Source: a virus
Length of the DNA stretch: 22,790 bases
IMG/VR virus record: IMGVR_UViG_3300042474_001569
Span: 1-22,790 of that record
Strand: one strand, 5' to 3'
Shown: one piece after another, positions 6,307-13,372 of the stretch
How positions within the stretch are numbered: position 1 is the stretch's first letter
Layout: every line of letters begins with the position of its first letter
Translations under genes and position numbers: made by a program
Notes under the pieces: generated by a model
Seen by the model: the letters and a program-made list of their open reading frames with translations, nothing else
The model's database searches: none
Told to the model about the DNA's origin: nothing

Positions 6307-8202
6307 TTATTCCGAGTGGATTACTTTATGCGGTGAACCGTAGCCAATACGATCCCCGTGAAATAATTCAACACGGTGAGGTCCTTTTGCATATTCTTTT
6401 GCTTTTTTTAGTATATTAGAGTGCGATCCGCGTACAACGGTCTTATTGCTCATTCCAACCTCATCATACGATCCGTCGGAATTTTTACGAGTTATAATTG
6501 CTGTCATGCTTTCATTTGTCATCACGGGAGCGGTAATAACTGGAACCTTTGGAAGAGCAGCAGATGAATTGGCTGGAGCTGGTTTATCGGCCGGGGTTAC
6601 CTTATCGCCGCCGTCCTGAGCTGCGCCTGGAACTCCATCTTTAATTTCGGTTTCATCATCGGTGTCATCCTTGGCTTTTTGAGTAACTGGATCCATAACC
6701 TCTGGACCAGCTTCTGCATCAGCCGCCGTACCTTCCTTCACAGGTGAGGATGGGAGGTCTGCAGTACGGATGCAATCGCTCTTCATTGCAATGAGCTGTT
6801 GGGTGAAGTTATGAATGTCCTCGTCGGTCTTAAAATCTTCACGGGCTCTTTCAAGAACACGGATGAAGGCAGGAACATCAAGATGGAGTTTATCTGCTGG
6901 ATTGTCTCCTGCATATTCATCATTCTCATTGACCATTGAAGCATCAGCCGCGGTACCTTCCTCAACTGATTTCTTTCCGTAGTGTTTCGCTGCTGCATCG
7001 CTTGCCTCTCTGTCTTGATCCGCCGAAACAAGATGAAGCATATGATGGTTGTACATACTCCGATGGAATTCATGATGGATATTAGCTGCGCCTCGAACCA
7101 TCGGATCGTGGTGTTGGTGAGCGTACACGCGGTAGTGTTCTGCTGCTAGATGGTGAGCATGCTGAGCATCCTCATGATGCGTGTCCGACCCGGACGAGTG
7201 AGCCAGGGCGGTTAACTCATTTGCTTTGGCGGAGAGTTTATGTGCATGAGGATCTCCTGCAACGTTCTCATTGACCATTGCAGCATAAGTTGCAGCAACA
7301 GAAGCAATGGTTTGTTCTCCGGTCATTTTTGGCTTCTCGTCTTCGTCTTCATCTTCGCCCTTGTTATCGGCGTCATGATCGCTTGGACCACCCATGTTGT
7401 CTGCATCGGGTTCTGGATGTTCTTCTTCGGAATCTTCTTCCTTTTCTTCGCCGCGAAGTTTCTTGAGGTCTTCACCATCAATTTTACCGTTCTTATTGAC
7501 ATCAAGCTTGTGTTGATTTCCGACAAGCTCTTCGCTACGGAGTTTCTTTAGATCCTCTCCGTCAATCTTGCCGTTCTTATTCACGTCAAGTTTATGCTGA
7601 TTGCCGACAAGCTTTTCGGCCATTTCTGCACGTTTGTCGCCTGGTGCTTCCGAAGCAGCAATTCTCTGCATTTCTTCTGCATCCTTTTCTTTTTCATCAT
7701 GATTGTCCATCTTGATCTCTTCTGCATCCTCTTCCTTGACTTCGGAAGGAACCTCATCGGATGCTTGCTTTGGTGCATTTTCTGCATCCATGTCCTGAAT
7801 CTTCTTTGACTTGTCATCATCCTCGGCATTCGTCGTCTCCTTCTGAGTATATTTGTCACGAAGTTTTGCGTGTTCTGCAGCTGTTGCCGTATGTCGAGCT
7901 GCTTCAGCATGATCACCAGCTTCCTTAGCTTTCTTAGCAAGAGCAATACTATCCAGGCGGTCATTCTCATGCTCTGCATAACGGCGACCATCATAAACTG
8001 AAGCCTCTGTAATACCGTATCTCTTACCATCAAATTTAACGATGGACTTATTGGCCTTACGGGCTTCAGTAACAGCTTGAACAAATGCTGGTACATTTTC
8101 TTCGGTAATGGAAGCTGGTACCCACTTTGGACGGGCAACTGCTTGTGGAGGATTTACCATCTTGCGATAGGCATCGGCGATAATCTGAGTGATTGTTGGC
8201 AT
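6307..8202 (-). CDS. Large acidic, His-rich repeat protein with EF-hand-like tandem, possible head precursor
   Basis: A 631-residue protein built from segments. Residues 1-16 (ITQIIADAYRKMV) resemble an N-terminal motif shared with other late genes, and 297-312 (TIASVAATYAAMVNEN) repeats it internally. A 'VPAF(V/I)' helix occurs twice (about 37-51 and 443-457). Two 28-residue units (198-253) contain DVNKNGKIDGED loops of the EF-hand/dockerin type with ligands D206, N208, N210 and D217. Long Asp/Glu tracts (about 250-292) and a His-rich helical domain (335-400) follow. Elements MVNEN...AGD and EGTAADA each occur twice. Several V/I-x-E sites (ITE, VTE, VKE, VNE, VEE) fit prohead-protease cleavage. 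Possible role: scaffold or internal head precursor. No membrane segment; function unproven. Confidence 0.8.
   Translation of the reverse strand: MPTITQIIADAYRKMVNPPQAVARPKWVPASITEENVPAFVQAVTEARKANKSIVKFDGKRYGITEASVYDGRRYAEHENDRLDSIALAKKAKEAGDHAEAARHTATAAEHAKLRDKYTQKETTNAEDDDKSKKIQDMDAENAPKQASDEVPSEVKEEDAEEIKMDNHDEKEKDAEEMQRIAASEAPGDKRAEMAEKLVGNQHKLDVNKNGKIDGEDLKKLRSEELVGNQHKLDVNKNGKIDGEDLKKLRGEEKEEDSEEEHPEPDADNMGGPSDHDADNKGEDEDEDEKPKMTGEQTIASVAATYAAMVNENVAGDPHAHKLSAKANELTALAHSSGSDTHHEDAQHAHHLAAEHYRVYAHQHHDPMVRGAANIHHEFHRSMYNHHMLHLVSADQDREASDAAAKHYGKKSVEEGTAADASMVNENDEYAGDNPADKLHLDVPAFIRVLERAREDFKTDEDIHNFTQQLIAMKSDCIRTADLPSSPVKEGTAADAEAGPEVMDPVTQKAKDDTDDETEIKDGVPGAAQDGGDKVTPADKPAPANSSAALPKVPVITAPVMTNESMTAIITRKNSDGSYDEVGMSNKTVVRGSHSNILKKAKEYAKGPHRVELFHGDRIGYGSPHKVIHSE
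6716..6962. repeat. Direct repeat inside the 631-aa gene
   Basis: A 22-bp element at about 6716-6737 and 6941-6962 (one mismatch) encodes the repeated EGTAADA peptide. Flanking DNA also repeats in part (the MVNEN segment), pointing to a past internal duplication. Confidence 0.65.
7444..7611 (-). repeat. Tandem 84-bp repeat encoding two EF-hand-like units
   Basis: Two adjacent 28-codon units (residues 198-225 and 226-253 of the 631-aa protein) that are identical in protein except near the end, where RSEE changes to RGEE, yet differ at many synonymous positions. The calcium-type loop reads D-V-N-K-N-G-K-I-D-G-E-D in both. Confidence 0.85.
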
Positions 8203-8232
8203 ATTTTTAACTATTGATTGTTGGAGAGTTTA

Positions 8233-8664
8233 TTAGCAATTCCATTTGCGTAGGGCAAGAGCCTTACGTGTGGGTCTACCTTTTTTATCCTTCATGGGAC
8301 CTTTGACGCCGCTCATTCTGGCGCAAAAACTCTTACGGCGACCTGCAGCTTTGCTACCCGGTTTTAGCTTGCTCGGCTTTGTTGTGACGGGCGCCTTTAG
8401 ATTGCTGCCAGTCTCTCTATTGTATGCGTCACGACCTTTTTGAGTGAGACCACCAGTAGAACTTTTATGGCCTTTGGCGTCGATTGCAGCCTCGAAGAGT
8501 TCGGTATCATCTACCGATTCAAAATCTTCCCAAATGACTTCAGGATCTACGTTGTTCTTTTCGGCAAGGTCCATTACCATTTCCTCAATGGTATCAAACT
8601 GTTCATCAAGAACAATCATCTGTTTGTAGGATTCTGCGACGGATAAAATGCTGTTTGGATTCAT
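8233..8664 (-). CDS. DUF6321-like protein with possible capsid-targeting N terminus
   Basis: A 143-residue protein in two halves. The N-terminal half (ILSVAESYKQM, residues 6-16, then an acidic helical stretch to about 60) shares the SVAxxYxxM motif with other late genes here. The basic C-terminal half (about 69-143) contains GGLTQKGRDAYNRETGSNLKAPV, then KPGSKAAGRRKSFCARMSG and ends in RKWNC; I recognise this as the DUF6321 module found in phages and a few bacteria, function unknown. Its conserved Arg/Lys/Cys residues suggest binding to nucleic acid. A TATAAATA octamer lies 9 nt before the ATG, so it likely starts its own late transcript. Confidence 0.85.
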   Translation of the reverse strand: MNPNSILSVAESYKQMIVLDEQFDTIEEMVMDLAEKNNVDPEVIWEDFESVDDTELFEAAIDAKGHKSSTGGLTQKGRDAYNRETGSNLKAPVTTKPSKLKPGSKAAGRRKSFCARMSGVKGPMKDKKGRPTRKALALRKWNC

Positions 8665-8673
8665 GGAGAAATA

Positions 8674-8681
8674 TATTTATA
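8674..8681 (-). promoter_or_regulatory. Late promoter octamer TATAAATA
   Basis: Perfect minus-strand TATAAATA, 9 nt upstream of the DUF6321-like ATG, overlapping the end of the coiled-coil gene's 3' region. Confidence 0.65.
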
Positions 8682-8683
8682 TT

Positions 8684-8974
8684 TCATTTGCGGGCAAACC
8701 ACATACCGATGACGGTTGCACCGATTGCCGACATTCCGATCCAGAAGAATCGGTTAATAAAGGATAGACTTGATGCAGTCTCGCTGGTGTTTCTTTCTAC
8801 CTGGAGTAGGCGTTCCTCAAATTTGAGCATTTTCTCCATAAGGAACTTCTTGTCATTTTCAAGTTGAATCAGTTTTTCTTCGGCACGGGCCAATGAAATA
8901 ATTGCCTCGGCAAGCTTGTCAATCTTCGACTCAATCCGATCAAGTCGTTGTTGAGTTTCTACTGTTTTAGTCAT
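8684..8974 (-). CDS. Coiled-coil protein with C-terminal membrane anchor
   Basis: A 96-residue protein. Residues 5-68 show heptad-like leucine/isoleucine spacing among charged residues (RLDRIESKIDKLAEAI...), typical of a long coiled coil, and 74-93 (NRFFWIGMSAIGATVIGMWF) form one hydrophobic segment followed by RK. I recognise similar small proteins in T4-like cyanophages, without known function. Topology is probably a cytoplasmic coiled coil with a C-terminal tail anchor; a role in lysis or at the membrane during assembly is possible but not shown. The start overlaps the stop of the 614-aa gene as TAATG. Confidence 0.8.
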   Translation of the reverse strand: MTKTVETQQRLDRIESKIDKLAEAIISLARAEEKLIQLENDKKFLMEKMLKFEERLLQVERNTSETASSLSFINRFFWIGMSAIGATVIGMWFARK

Positions 8975-10818
8975 TATGATTTATTGGCAACGTTATATTT
9001 GACTTTTCTAAAGATGCTTTCATCTGAACTAATGGCTCCAATAAGGTTCTGGAGCAATTCAAAGAGAACATCTTTTTCCGCAGTTGTCGTAACCGGAATT
9101 TTGTTATCCAGTTTCTTAATCGCACGTGTAACAGTATTCAGTTTAAGGCGGTCAAGGAGGCCAAGACGGACAAGCATCTGCATACGGGCAAGTTCCTTTG
9201 CATCGTTATTAGAAGCAACATCCTCATTTACCTGTTCGGTGGCATATTCCTTCTCTGCTTCCGGTTGGTCGTCATAGAGGTCCTGGGTGTATTCAACATA
9301 GGAATGAACATCATCCATTTGATCACGCGCACTTGTAATTTTTGCTTGGATCCAGGCTTCCAGTTCATCCTCGTCATCCATTGAATCGGCAAGGTCCTTG
9401 GCCATATCGGCAATCTTAAGGAGCTGTCCCTTGGCCATGATGATTTCCTCTTGATCGTCGTCATGCTCGGCTTCCTCATTTACTGCACCTTCGCCAGCCT
9501 TCAGCTTGCTTACCATATCTAAATGGAATTTCTGAGCAGCTTTATCGCCGCGCTTTTCTGCATTGAGTGCCAATTGCGAATGACGAGTAATTTTAAGGTT
9601 TATTTTCTCATCGGCTGCTTCGGCTGCCATTTCTACGGCTTCCTTAAGCCCCTGTTTGACCAGGCGGTGTGCCATGAACTTGTGAAGTGTCGAAGAACGA
9701 TTATGGCTTTTTGCCATAGTCTCAAGTGGCTTCAATTCGCTTGCTTCACCGCCCGATTTAATATGGGCCGCAATCTTCTTTTCATACGCCGATGCAGCTT
9801 TTGCGTGTGCATCGGAAGCGCGGACGTGCGTTGAGATAGAAGGATTCAGTTTGGCTTTCTGAGAGAACTTAGCAGCCTTGACTCCGTGTACCGATTCATC
9901 AAGACTTTCCTCGGTGCCTTCTTTAACACCTTCTTTTGGTACGCAGTTTGGAACCTTTCTGCCATTCTTCATCTTCATTCCGATTGCTTCATAACCCTTC
10001 CAGCACGCATTTTCAAGGTCCTCTTCCATACGAGTGACGGGCTTCTTTGCATTTTCTGCATCCCGTTTCTTGGCAACTTCAAACTTAGCATCCATGTGTT
10101 TATGGAACGCATCGTTGTCGCCGGCAGCCTTTGCTGCTTGAGCGGCATCATGATGTTTGGCCATATCTTCCTCTGCATCTTCATGAATCTGCTGACTATC
10201 CCACATCGTAAACTTTCCATTTGGATGAGCCTTCTGATGCATTGCAATTGCCTTGTGGTCAGCGTCATTCTGATGTTTAGCCTTCACAACATACTCATGT
10301 TTCTTTTCACCCTCAGGATGTTCATGAGCAAATGTGACTTTAAAATTCTTTTCCTCAGTCACATTAGAACTCTGGCCCGGAGTTGCATTCTTGTACTTGT
10401 TAGTAAGTTCTGCTGTACCCAATTCTCCGGCGCCGAGTTCTTCTTTTATGGCACGAAGGTGTTCTTTTCCTAATTGAACAGAACCTGCATCATGGTCTAC
10501 TGTATATGTTTTTGCAGCTGTTTTATGTAAACCATGTTTGATTTCACCAATGCGACCCATCTTACCCTGAACATCTTTCGGTCCGCCAACAATCTTTACC
10601 TTATCTCCTACTTTATGAGCTTCATCTACATTTTCTTCTTTTACAAGATTCTTGTAGAGACCGCCGGGACCAGCAAGTTTTTTCTTGGCTGGCTTCTTCC
10701 ATTTAGAATCAAATTCTGATTTGGACATTGCACCTGCATTCACACGTGCCATATCCGATCTCTTTTTCTTTGAGACTTCTTCTAAGTTAGATTCGCGGAT
10801 TTGTTTGATGCTCTTCAT
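8974..10818 (-). CDS. Large multi-segment virion-type protein, possible protease-processed polyprotein
   Basis: A 614-residue protein made of modules seen separately in marine T4-like phage proteins. The N terminus MKSIKQIRE|S resembles the T4 capsid-targeting sequence. Residues about 68-125 look like a KOW/SH3 fold (KVGDKVKIVGG...GKMGRIGEI). A Cys module at about 270-295 (ACWKGYEAIGMK...PNCVP) is one I know from many phage proteins. Then come helical Ala/His/Lys-rich stretches, a helical module at 455-512 (MAKGQLLKIADMAKDLADSM..LEAWIQAKI), and a conserved C-terminal module (575-607). Hydrophobic-x-Glu sites sit at module boundaries: IRE, VKE, IKE, VTE, IHE, VKE, LKE, VNE and VNE. The start overlaps the upstream stop (ATGA). 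Confidence 0.85.
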   Translation of the reverse strand: MKSIKQIRESNLEEVSKKKRSDMARVNAGAMSKSEFDSKWKKPAKKKLAGPGGLYKNLVKEENVDEAHKVGDKVKIVGGPKDVQGKMGRIGEIKHGLHKTAAKTYTVDHDAGSVQLGKEHLRAIKEELGAGELGTAELTNKYKNATPGQSSNVTEEKNFKVTFAHEHPEGEKKHEYVVKAKHQNDADHKAIAMHQKAHPNGKFTMWDSQQIHEDAEEDMAKHHDAAQAAKAAGDNDAFHKHMDAKFEVAKKRDAENAKKPVTRMEEDLENACWKGYEAIGMKMKNGRKVPNCVPKEGVKEGTEESLDESVHGVKAAKFSQKAKLNPSISTHVRASDAHAKAASAYEKKIAAHIKSGGEASELKPLETMAKSHNRSSTLHKFMAHRLVKQGLKEAVEMAAEAADEKINLKITRHSQLALNAEKRGDKAAQKFHLDMVSKLKAGEGAVNEEAEHDDDQEEIIMAKGQLLKIADMAKDLADSMDDEDELEAWIQAKITSARDQMDDVHSYVEYTQDLYDDQPEAEKEYATEQVNEDVASNNDAKELARMQMLVRLGLLDRLKLNTVTRAIKKLDNKIPVTTTAEKDVLFELLQNLIGAISSDESIFRKVKYNVANKS

Positions 10819-11720
10819 GATTGTTTACGGAATTTGCTTAAAGGAATACCCTCGCTTGATGGTACTCTAATTTTAGGTTGATAGATTGGAAATGCTTTTT
10901 CTTCTAGTTTCTGGTCTTCCTGAATGATGACCTTTTTCTCGACAGGCTCCACGGCATTCAGCCACTTACGGACCTTCTTGCCATCGGTAAGTTCGACAAT
11001 AAGATAATTGGATCCGCAATGAGTAATCTTGCCAACCTCTTCGGATTCCTTAATGACAACATCGTCGCCAATCTCAAAGAGTTCTCCAGACACATATGCT
11101 TCTCTACGGTCGCCAACGGATTCCAACTGGATGTGTTTACGAAAGTTGCGGGATTCCTTGAGCCCAAGACCATTACGGACGGCATTAAAATAATCCTCGC
11201 ATTCGGCAAAGTCGGCTGGAAGCCCCTTTGAAAAGGTCTCAAGGTCATTTGCAATCGCAGCAGCACGTAATTTTGATTCCGAAAGGATATTGTTGCATTC
11301 TGTTGCCGCAACAACCTTGACGCCACCTTTAAAGGTAAATGCAAAACCATTATAACTATCCAGGAGTGCTTGGTACTCAACCACTCTGTCGGCAGGAGCA
11401 ACCATGGTGGCACCAGTGAATCCTTGTTCAAACAGTTTTGTGCAGATGGCAAGAGGACCATCAACATCATCGCTCATAATGTTCCGAGCATATTTCGGAG
11501 ACATTTTGCGCATCCACTTCACCTTTTCTTCAAGCTTGAGGGGATTGTTCTTTTGGTCATCGACATGAGAAGTATAGATGCGATATGTTATACCGTTCGC
11601 AATCTTTGCTACATTCTCAATGAGGTCTTCACTCTCAATCGTGGGCGGATTAAATTTGCCAAAGGTAAAAACAACCTCCTTGGTAACCGACTCACTTACA
11701 AATTGTATAAAGGACTTCAT
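10815..11720 (-). CDS. Nucleotidyltransferase-like protein with degenerate HxGH motif and KOW-like tail
   Basis: A 301-residue protein. Residues 1-11 (MKSFIQFVSE|S) match the T4 capsid-targeting pattern. Residues 16-160 form a HIGH-type adenylyl/cytidylyltransferase domain: GKFNPPT (21-27), SH..D.K.NPL (51-61), a DR...E..LL..YNG block (111-125) and the C-terminal SESKLRAAA (147-155), all aligning with the plus-strand paralogue at 14600-15220. The catalytic TxGH is changed to TIES (27-30), so activity is doubtful. Residues about 214-258 (FEIGDDVVIKESEEVGKI...RKWLNAVEP) are a KOW/SH3-like module common in phage proteins. The gene is 2 nt after the 150-aa gene and overlaps the 614-aa gene. Confidence 0.85.
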   Translation of the reverse strand: MKSFIQFVSESVTKEVVFTFGKFNPPTIESEDLIENVAKIANGITYRIYTSHVDDQKNNPLKLEEKVKWMRKMSPKYARNIMSDDVDGPLAICTKLFEQGFTGATMVAPADRVVEYQALLDSYNGFAFTFKGGVKVVAATECNNILSESKLRAAAIANDLETFSKGLPADFAECEDYFNAVRNGLGLKESRNFRKHIQLESVGDRREAYVSGELFEIGDDVVIKESEEVGKITHCGSNYLIVELTDGKKVRKWLNAVEPVEKKVIIQEDQKLEEKAFPIYQPKIRVPSSEGIPLSKFRKQS

Positions 11721-11722
11721 TA

Positions 11723-12175
11723 TTACTTAGAAGGCTTCTTTTTCAGACGGTTCCGCTTTTTTTCACGATCCTTATCCGCTAAACCGTGGAGAGTTTTAAT
11801 GATCGCTAGCTCTCGGCTTCTTCCAACACTTACGTTATCCGTTTCTTCTTCGAGACCAAAGTGTTTTGCAACATGTCTATCGCCGTGGCGGTAGCGAAGA
11901 ATATCTCCGATCATTGCTCTTTTACCACCAACTTCGGCTGGAGTGTATTTTGAATGAACCCTACCTAGTGTTCCCTGATGAATTTTATGGACTTCATCTG
12001 TGGATTTGCTCTTTAGGCTCTCGTGGTCCTTTTTAATGTCCGCCTGTCTACGGGTATCAAGAGCATCATTCTCTTCATCCATAGGACGGCGCTTACGCTT
12101 CATCGCGTTAAGGTCCTGCTGTTCGGATTCGCCGCCGGTATATTGTACTGGAGTAAAGTCTTTAAAACTGAGCAT
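11723..12175 (-). CDS. Hypothetical basic protein, first gene of the late block
   Basis: A 150-residue charged protein starting MLSFKDFTPVQYTGG, whose first seven residues match the targeting-like start of its neighbours (MLSFKQF), although no clean x-x-Glu cleavage site follows directly. The middle has 'MKRKRRPMDEEND', then 'HKIHQGTLGRVHSKYTPAEVGGKRAMIGDILRYRHGDRHVAKHFGLEEE', and the tail ends in a basic stretch. I do not recognise a family. It begins the transcription unit that runs down to the 614-aa gene, served by a TATAAATA octamer 61 nt upstream of the ATG. Confidence 0.8.
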   Translation of the reverse strand: MLSFKDFTPVQYTGGESEQQDLNAMKRKRRPMDEENDALDTRRQADIKKDHESLKSKSTDEVHKIHQGTLGRVHSKYTPAEVGGKRAMIGDILRYRHGDRHVAKHFGLEEETDNVSVGRSRELAIIKTLHGLADKDREKKRNRLKKKPSK

Positions 12176-12236
12176 GATAGTTTCGAGTTTCCCATAGGTA
12201 ACAATGGAATTACTGTTACCCGTTTATGTAGAATAC

Positions 12237-12244
12237 TATTTATA
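12237..12244 (-). promoter_or_regulatory. Late promoter octamer TATAAATA
   Basis: Perfect minus-strand TATAAATA with 61 nt to the ATG at 12175. It drives the late block. Unlike the other octamers it leaves room for a normal leader. Confidence 0.7.
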
Positions 12245-12265
12245 CATTGTCCATGCTTTCGGTTT

Positions 12266-12273
12266 TATAAATA
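12266..12273 (+). promoter_or_regulatory. Late promoter octamer TATAAATA of the lipoprotein gene
   Basis: Plus-strand TATAAATA, 7 nt before the ATG at 12281 (TATAAATA-TACCTGC-ATG). Divergent from the octamer at 12237-12244. Confidence 0.7.
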
Positions 12274-12280
12274 TACCTGC

Positions 12281-12586
12281 ATGAAATACACAACACTTAT
12301 CACCCTTGCAGTTATCACTGCTCTTCTCACCGGTTGCGGAACTGTTGATTCGGCGTACCAATCCACAAAGGGTATTGGTTCTGCTGCTATCGGCGGCGTA
12401 GGCAATATCGTCGGCAATGGCGCGTCGGATGCTTCCAAGACTCTTGGAGTCGCTTCTGAAGCCACCGGCAAAGTTGTTTCTGGCGCGGGTAGAGTTGTTG
12501 GCGGCGGTCTCGATCTTGTTGGCGGCGTCGTAAAAGGCACCTCCGATATTATTGCTCCTTCGACACCAGCTCCAAAGCAGTACTAA
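12281..12586 (+). CDS. Small Gly-rich lipoprotein, moron-like
   Basis: A 101-residue protein with a lipoprotein signal peptide: MK, a hydrophobic core (residues 3-15) and the lipobox LTGC with C19 as the lipidated cysteine. The mature part is Gly/Ala/Ser-rich with repeated GG and VGG pairs and no charged core, ending in a Pro-rich tail. It should be anchored in a host membrane. Phage lipoproteins of this size can block superinfection by masking receptors (for example T5 Llp), or act in lysis; which applies here is not shown by the sequence. It is a self-contained unit, with its own late octamer and a strong terminator, opposite in strand to its neighbours on both sides. Start chosen at 12281 because the longer in-frame reading lacks a signal peptide and overlaps the promoters. 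Confidence 0.85.
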   Translation: MKYTTLITLAVITALLTGCGTVDSAYQSTKGIGSAAIGGVGNIVGNGASDASKTLGVASEATGKVVSGAGRVVGGGLDLVGGVVKGTSDIIAPSTPAPKQY

Positions 12587-12613
12587 TCGTTTAGGTAAAT
12601 CTTAACAACATTG

Positions 12614-12645
12614 ACCCCGGGAGCAATCTCGGGGTTATTTGTTTT
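12614..12645 (+). terminator. Rho-independent terminator after the lipoprotein gene
   Basis: Nine-base-pair stem ACCCCGGGA (12614-12622) with TCTCGGGGT (12627-12635), one G-T pair, a GCAA tetraloop and a T-rich tail (TATTTGTTTT, 12636-12645). It lies 28 nt past the stop codon and overlaps the 3' end of the convergent glycosyltransferase gene. Confidence 0.85.
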
Positions 12646-13342
12646 CGTAAAAGCCGCGGTACAATTCGGTTTCTTCGGCTCCGATATTCTTTCTGAGGAA
12701 TTCAAGTGCTGGGTCTCGGGTACCGTCGATACGATTGTGTCCGTTACCGTAACCACCACTGACTCCATACATACCTTTGATTCCGATAAGAGTTCTCTCG
12801 AAATCTTTGGGTTCATGGATCTTTTTACTTGCCTTCTTTATGTTCCAGAGGCGAACATCGATGAATGGGCAGGTATCCCTGAGGATGTTGGGCATCTCGT
12901 GGAATAGATTACGATTAAACGAGCTCTGACAGAGACTGCAATGAGTCATATTGCTATGGATCGACCACGTTCTTTTAAGCACATTATAATAAAGAGCGCG
13001 ACCTTCTCCGACTAGATCGTAGGTGCCCGAATTAAACCAGCCTATTGTTTTTTCAAGATAGTCCTTGGAATACCAGTCATCGTCCTCGATAATGACCACG
13101 GCATCTCCCGTAATCATTTCCTGGTGTTCGAATAGATTCCGCATCTTTAACACCAAACTCTGTTTTCCCTTGGTCTCGGGCGTATGGATATGCTGCTGAC
13201 CAAGTGTGCAATTGACGGGCATTGTGCTATCGTCCAAGACAATCCATTGATGATAAGGCACCGTCTGTCGAGCCATAAATCTTTCACAGAGTTTAAATGC
13301 TTCTTGACGGTTGCATGTGGGAGTCACAAGAGTAAGTTTCAT
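12635..13342 (-). CDS. GT-A fold glycosyltransferase (family 2-like)
   Basis: A 235-residue protein starting MKLTLVTPTCNRQEAF with the nucleotide-sugar-binding beta strand typical of GT-A enzymes, then WIVLDDS (33-39) and VVIIEDDDWYS (82-92), whose DxD-type acidic cluster (86-89) would hold the metal and sugar diphosphate. It transfers a sugar from an NDP donor to an unknown acceptor; in phages the targets are DNA bases, virion proteins or host surface glycans. The lack of a membrane segment implies a cytoplasmic enzyme. It is a single-gene minus-strand unit with a late-type octamer (AATAAATA) 7 nt before the start, so a late role such as decorating the virion is plausible. Confidence 0.9.
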   Translation of the reverse strand: MKLTLVTPTCNRQEAFKLCERFMARQTVPYHQWIVLDDSTMPVNCTLGQQHIHTPETKGKQSLVLKMRNLFEHQEMITGDAVVIIEDDDWYSKDYLEKTIGWFNSGTYDLVGEGRALYYNVLKRTWSIHSNMTHCSLCQSSFNRNLFHEMPNILRDTCPFIDVRLWNIKKASKKIHEPKDFERTLIGIKGMYGVSGGYGNGHNRIDGTRDPALEFLRKNIGAEETELYRGFYENK

Positions 13343-13349
13343 AAATGGT

Positions 13350-13357
13350 TATTTATT
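13350..13357 (-). promoter_or_regulatory. Late promoter octamer AATAAATA of the glycosyltransferase
   Basis: Minus-strand AATAAATA, 7 nt before the ATG at 13342. It shares base 13357 with the divergent octamer on the other strand. Confidence 0.5.
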
Positions 13358-13364
13358 ATAAATA
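13357..13364 (+). promoter_or_regulatory. Late promoter octamer TATAAATA of the ligase-like gene
   Basis: Plus-strand TATAAATA, 8 nt before the ATG at 13373 (TATAAATA-GAACATCC-ATG). Confidence 0.7.
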
Positions 13365-13372
13365 GAACATCC

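Noticed and set aside
7581-8138. Second minus-strand frame of 185 codons in the 631-aa gene
   Set aside because: Its product is a low-complexity Arg/Met/Lys-rich chain produced by the frame shift of acidic Ala/Glu codons; the main frame has structured repeats.
9886-10473. Plus-strand reading frame of 195 codons inside the 614-aa gene
   Set aside because: It is Phe/Leu/Cys-rich, opposite to a long gene with clear modules, and has no promoter or ribosome site. It is the mirror of codon bias on the coding strand.
12023-12280. Upstream extension of the lipoprotein frame
   Set aside because: It would cover both late octamers and the start of the divergent gene, and the signal peptide begins only at 12281.
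13184-13372. Upstream extension of the ligase-like gene
   Set aside because: It runs antisense through the glycosyltransferase start and the promoter region; the targeting-like peptide begins exactly at 13373.
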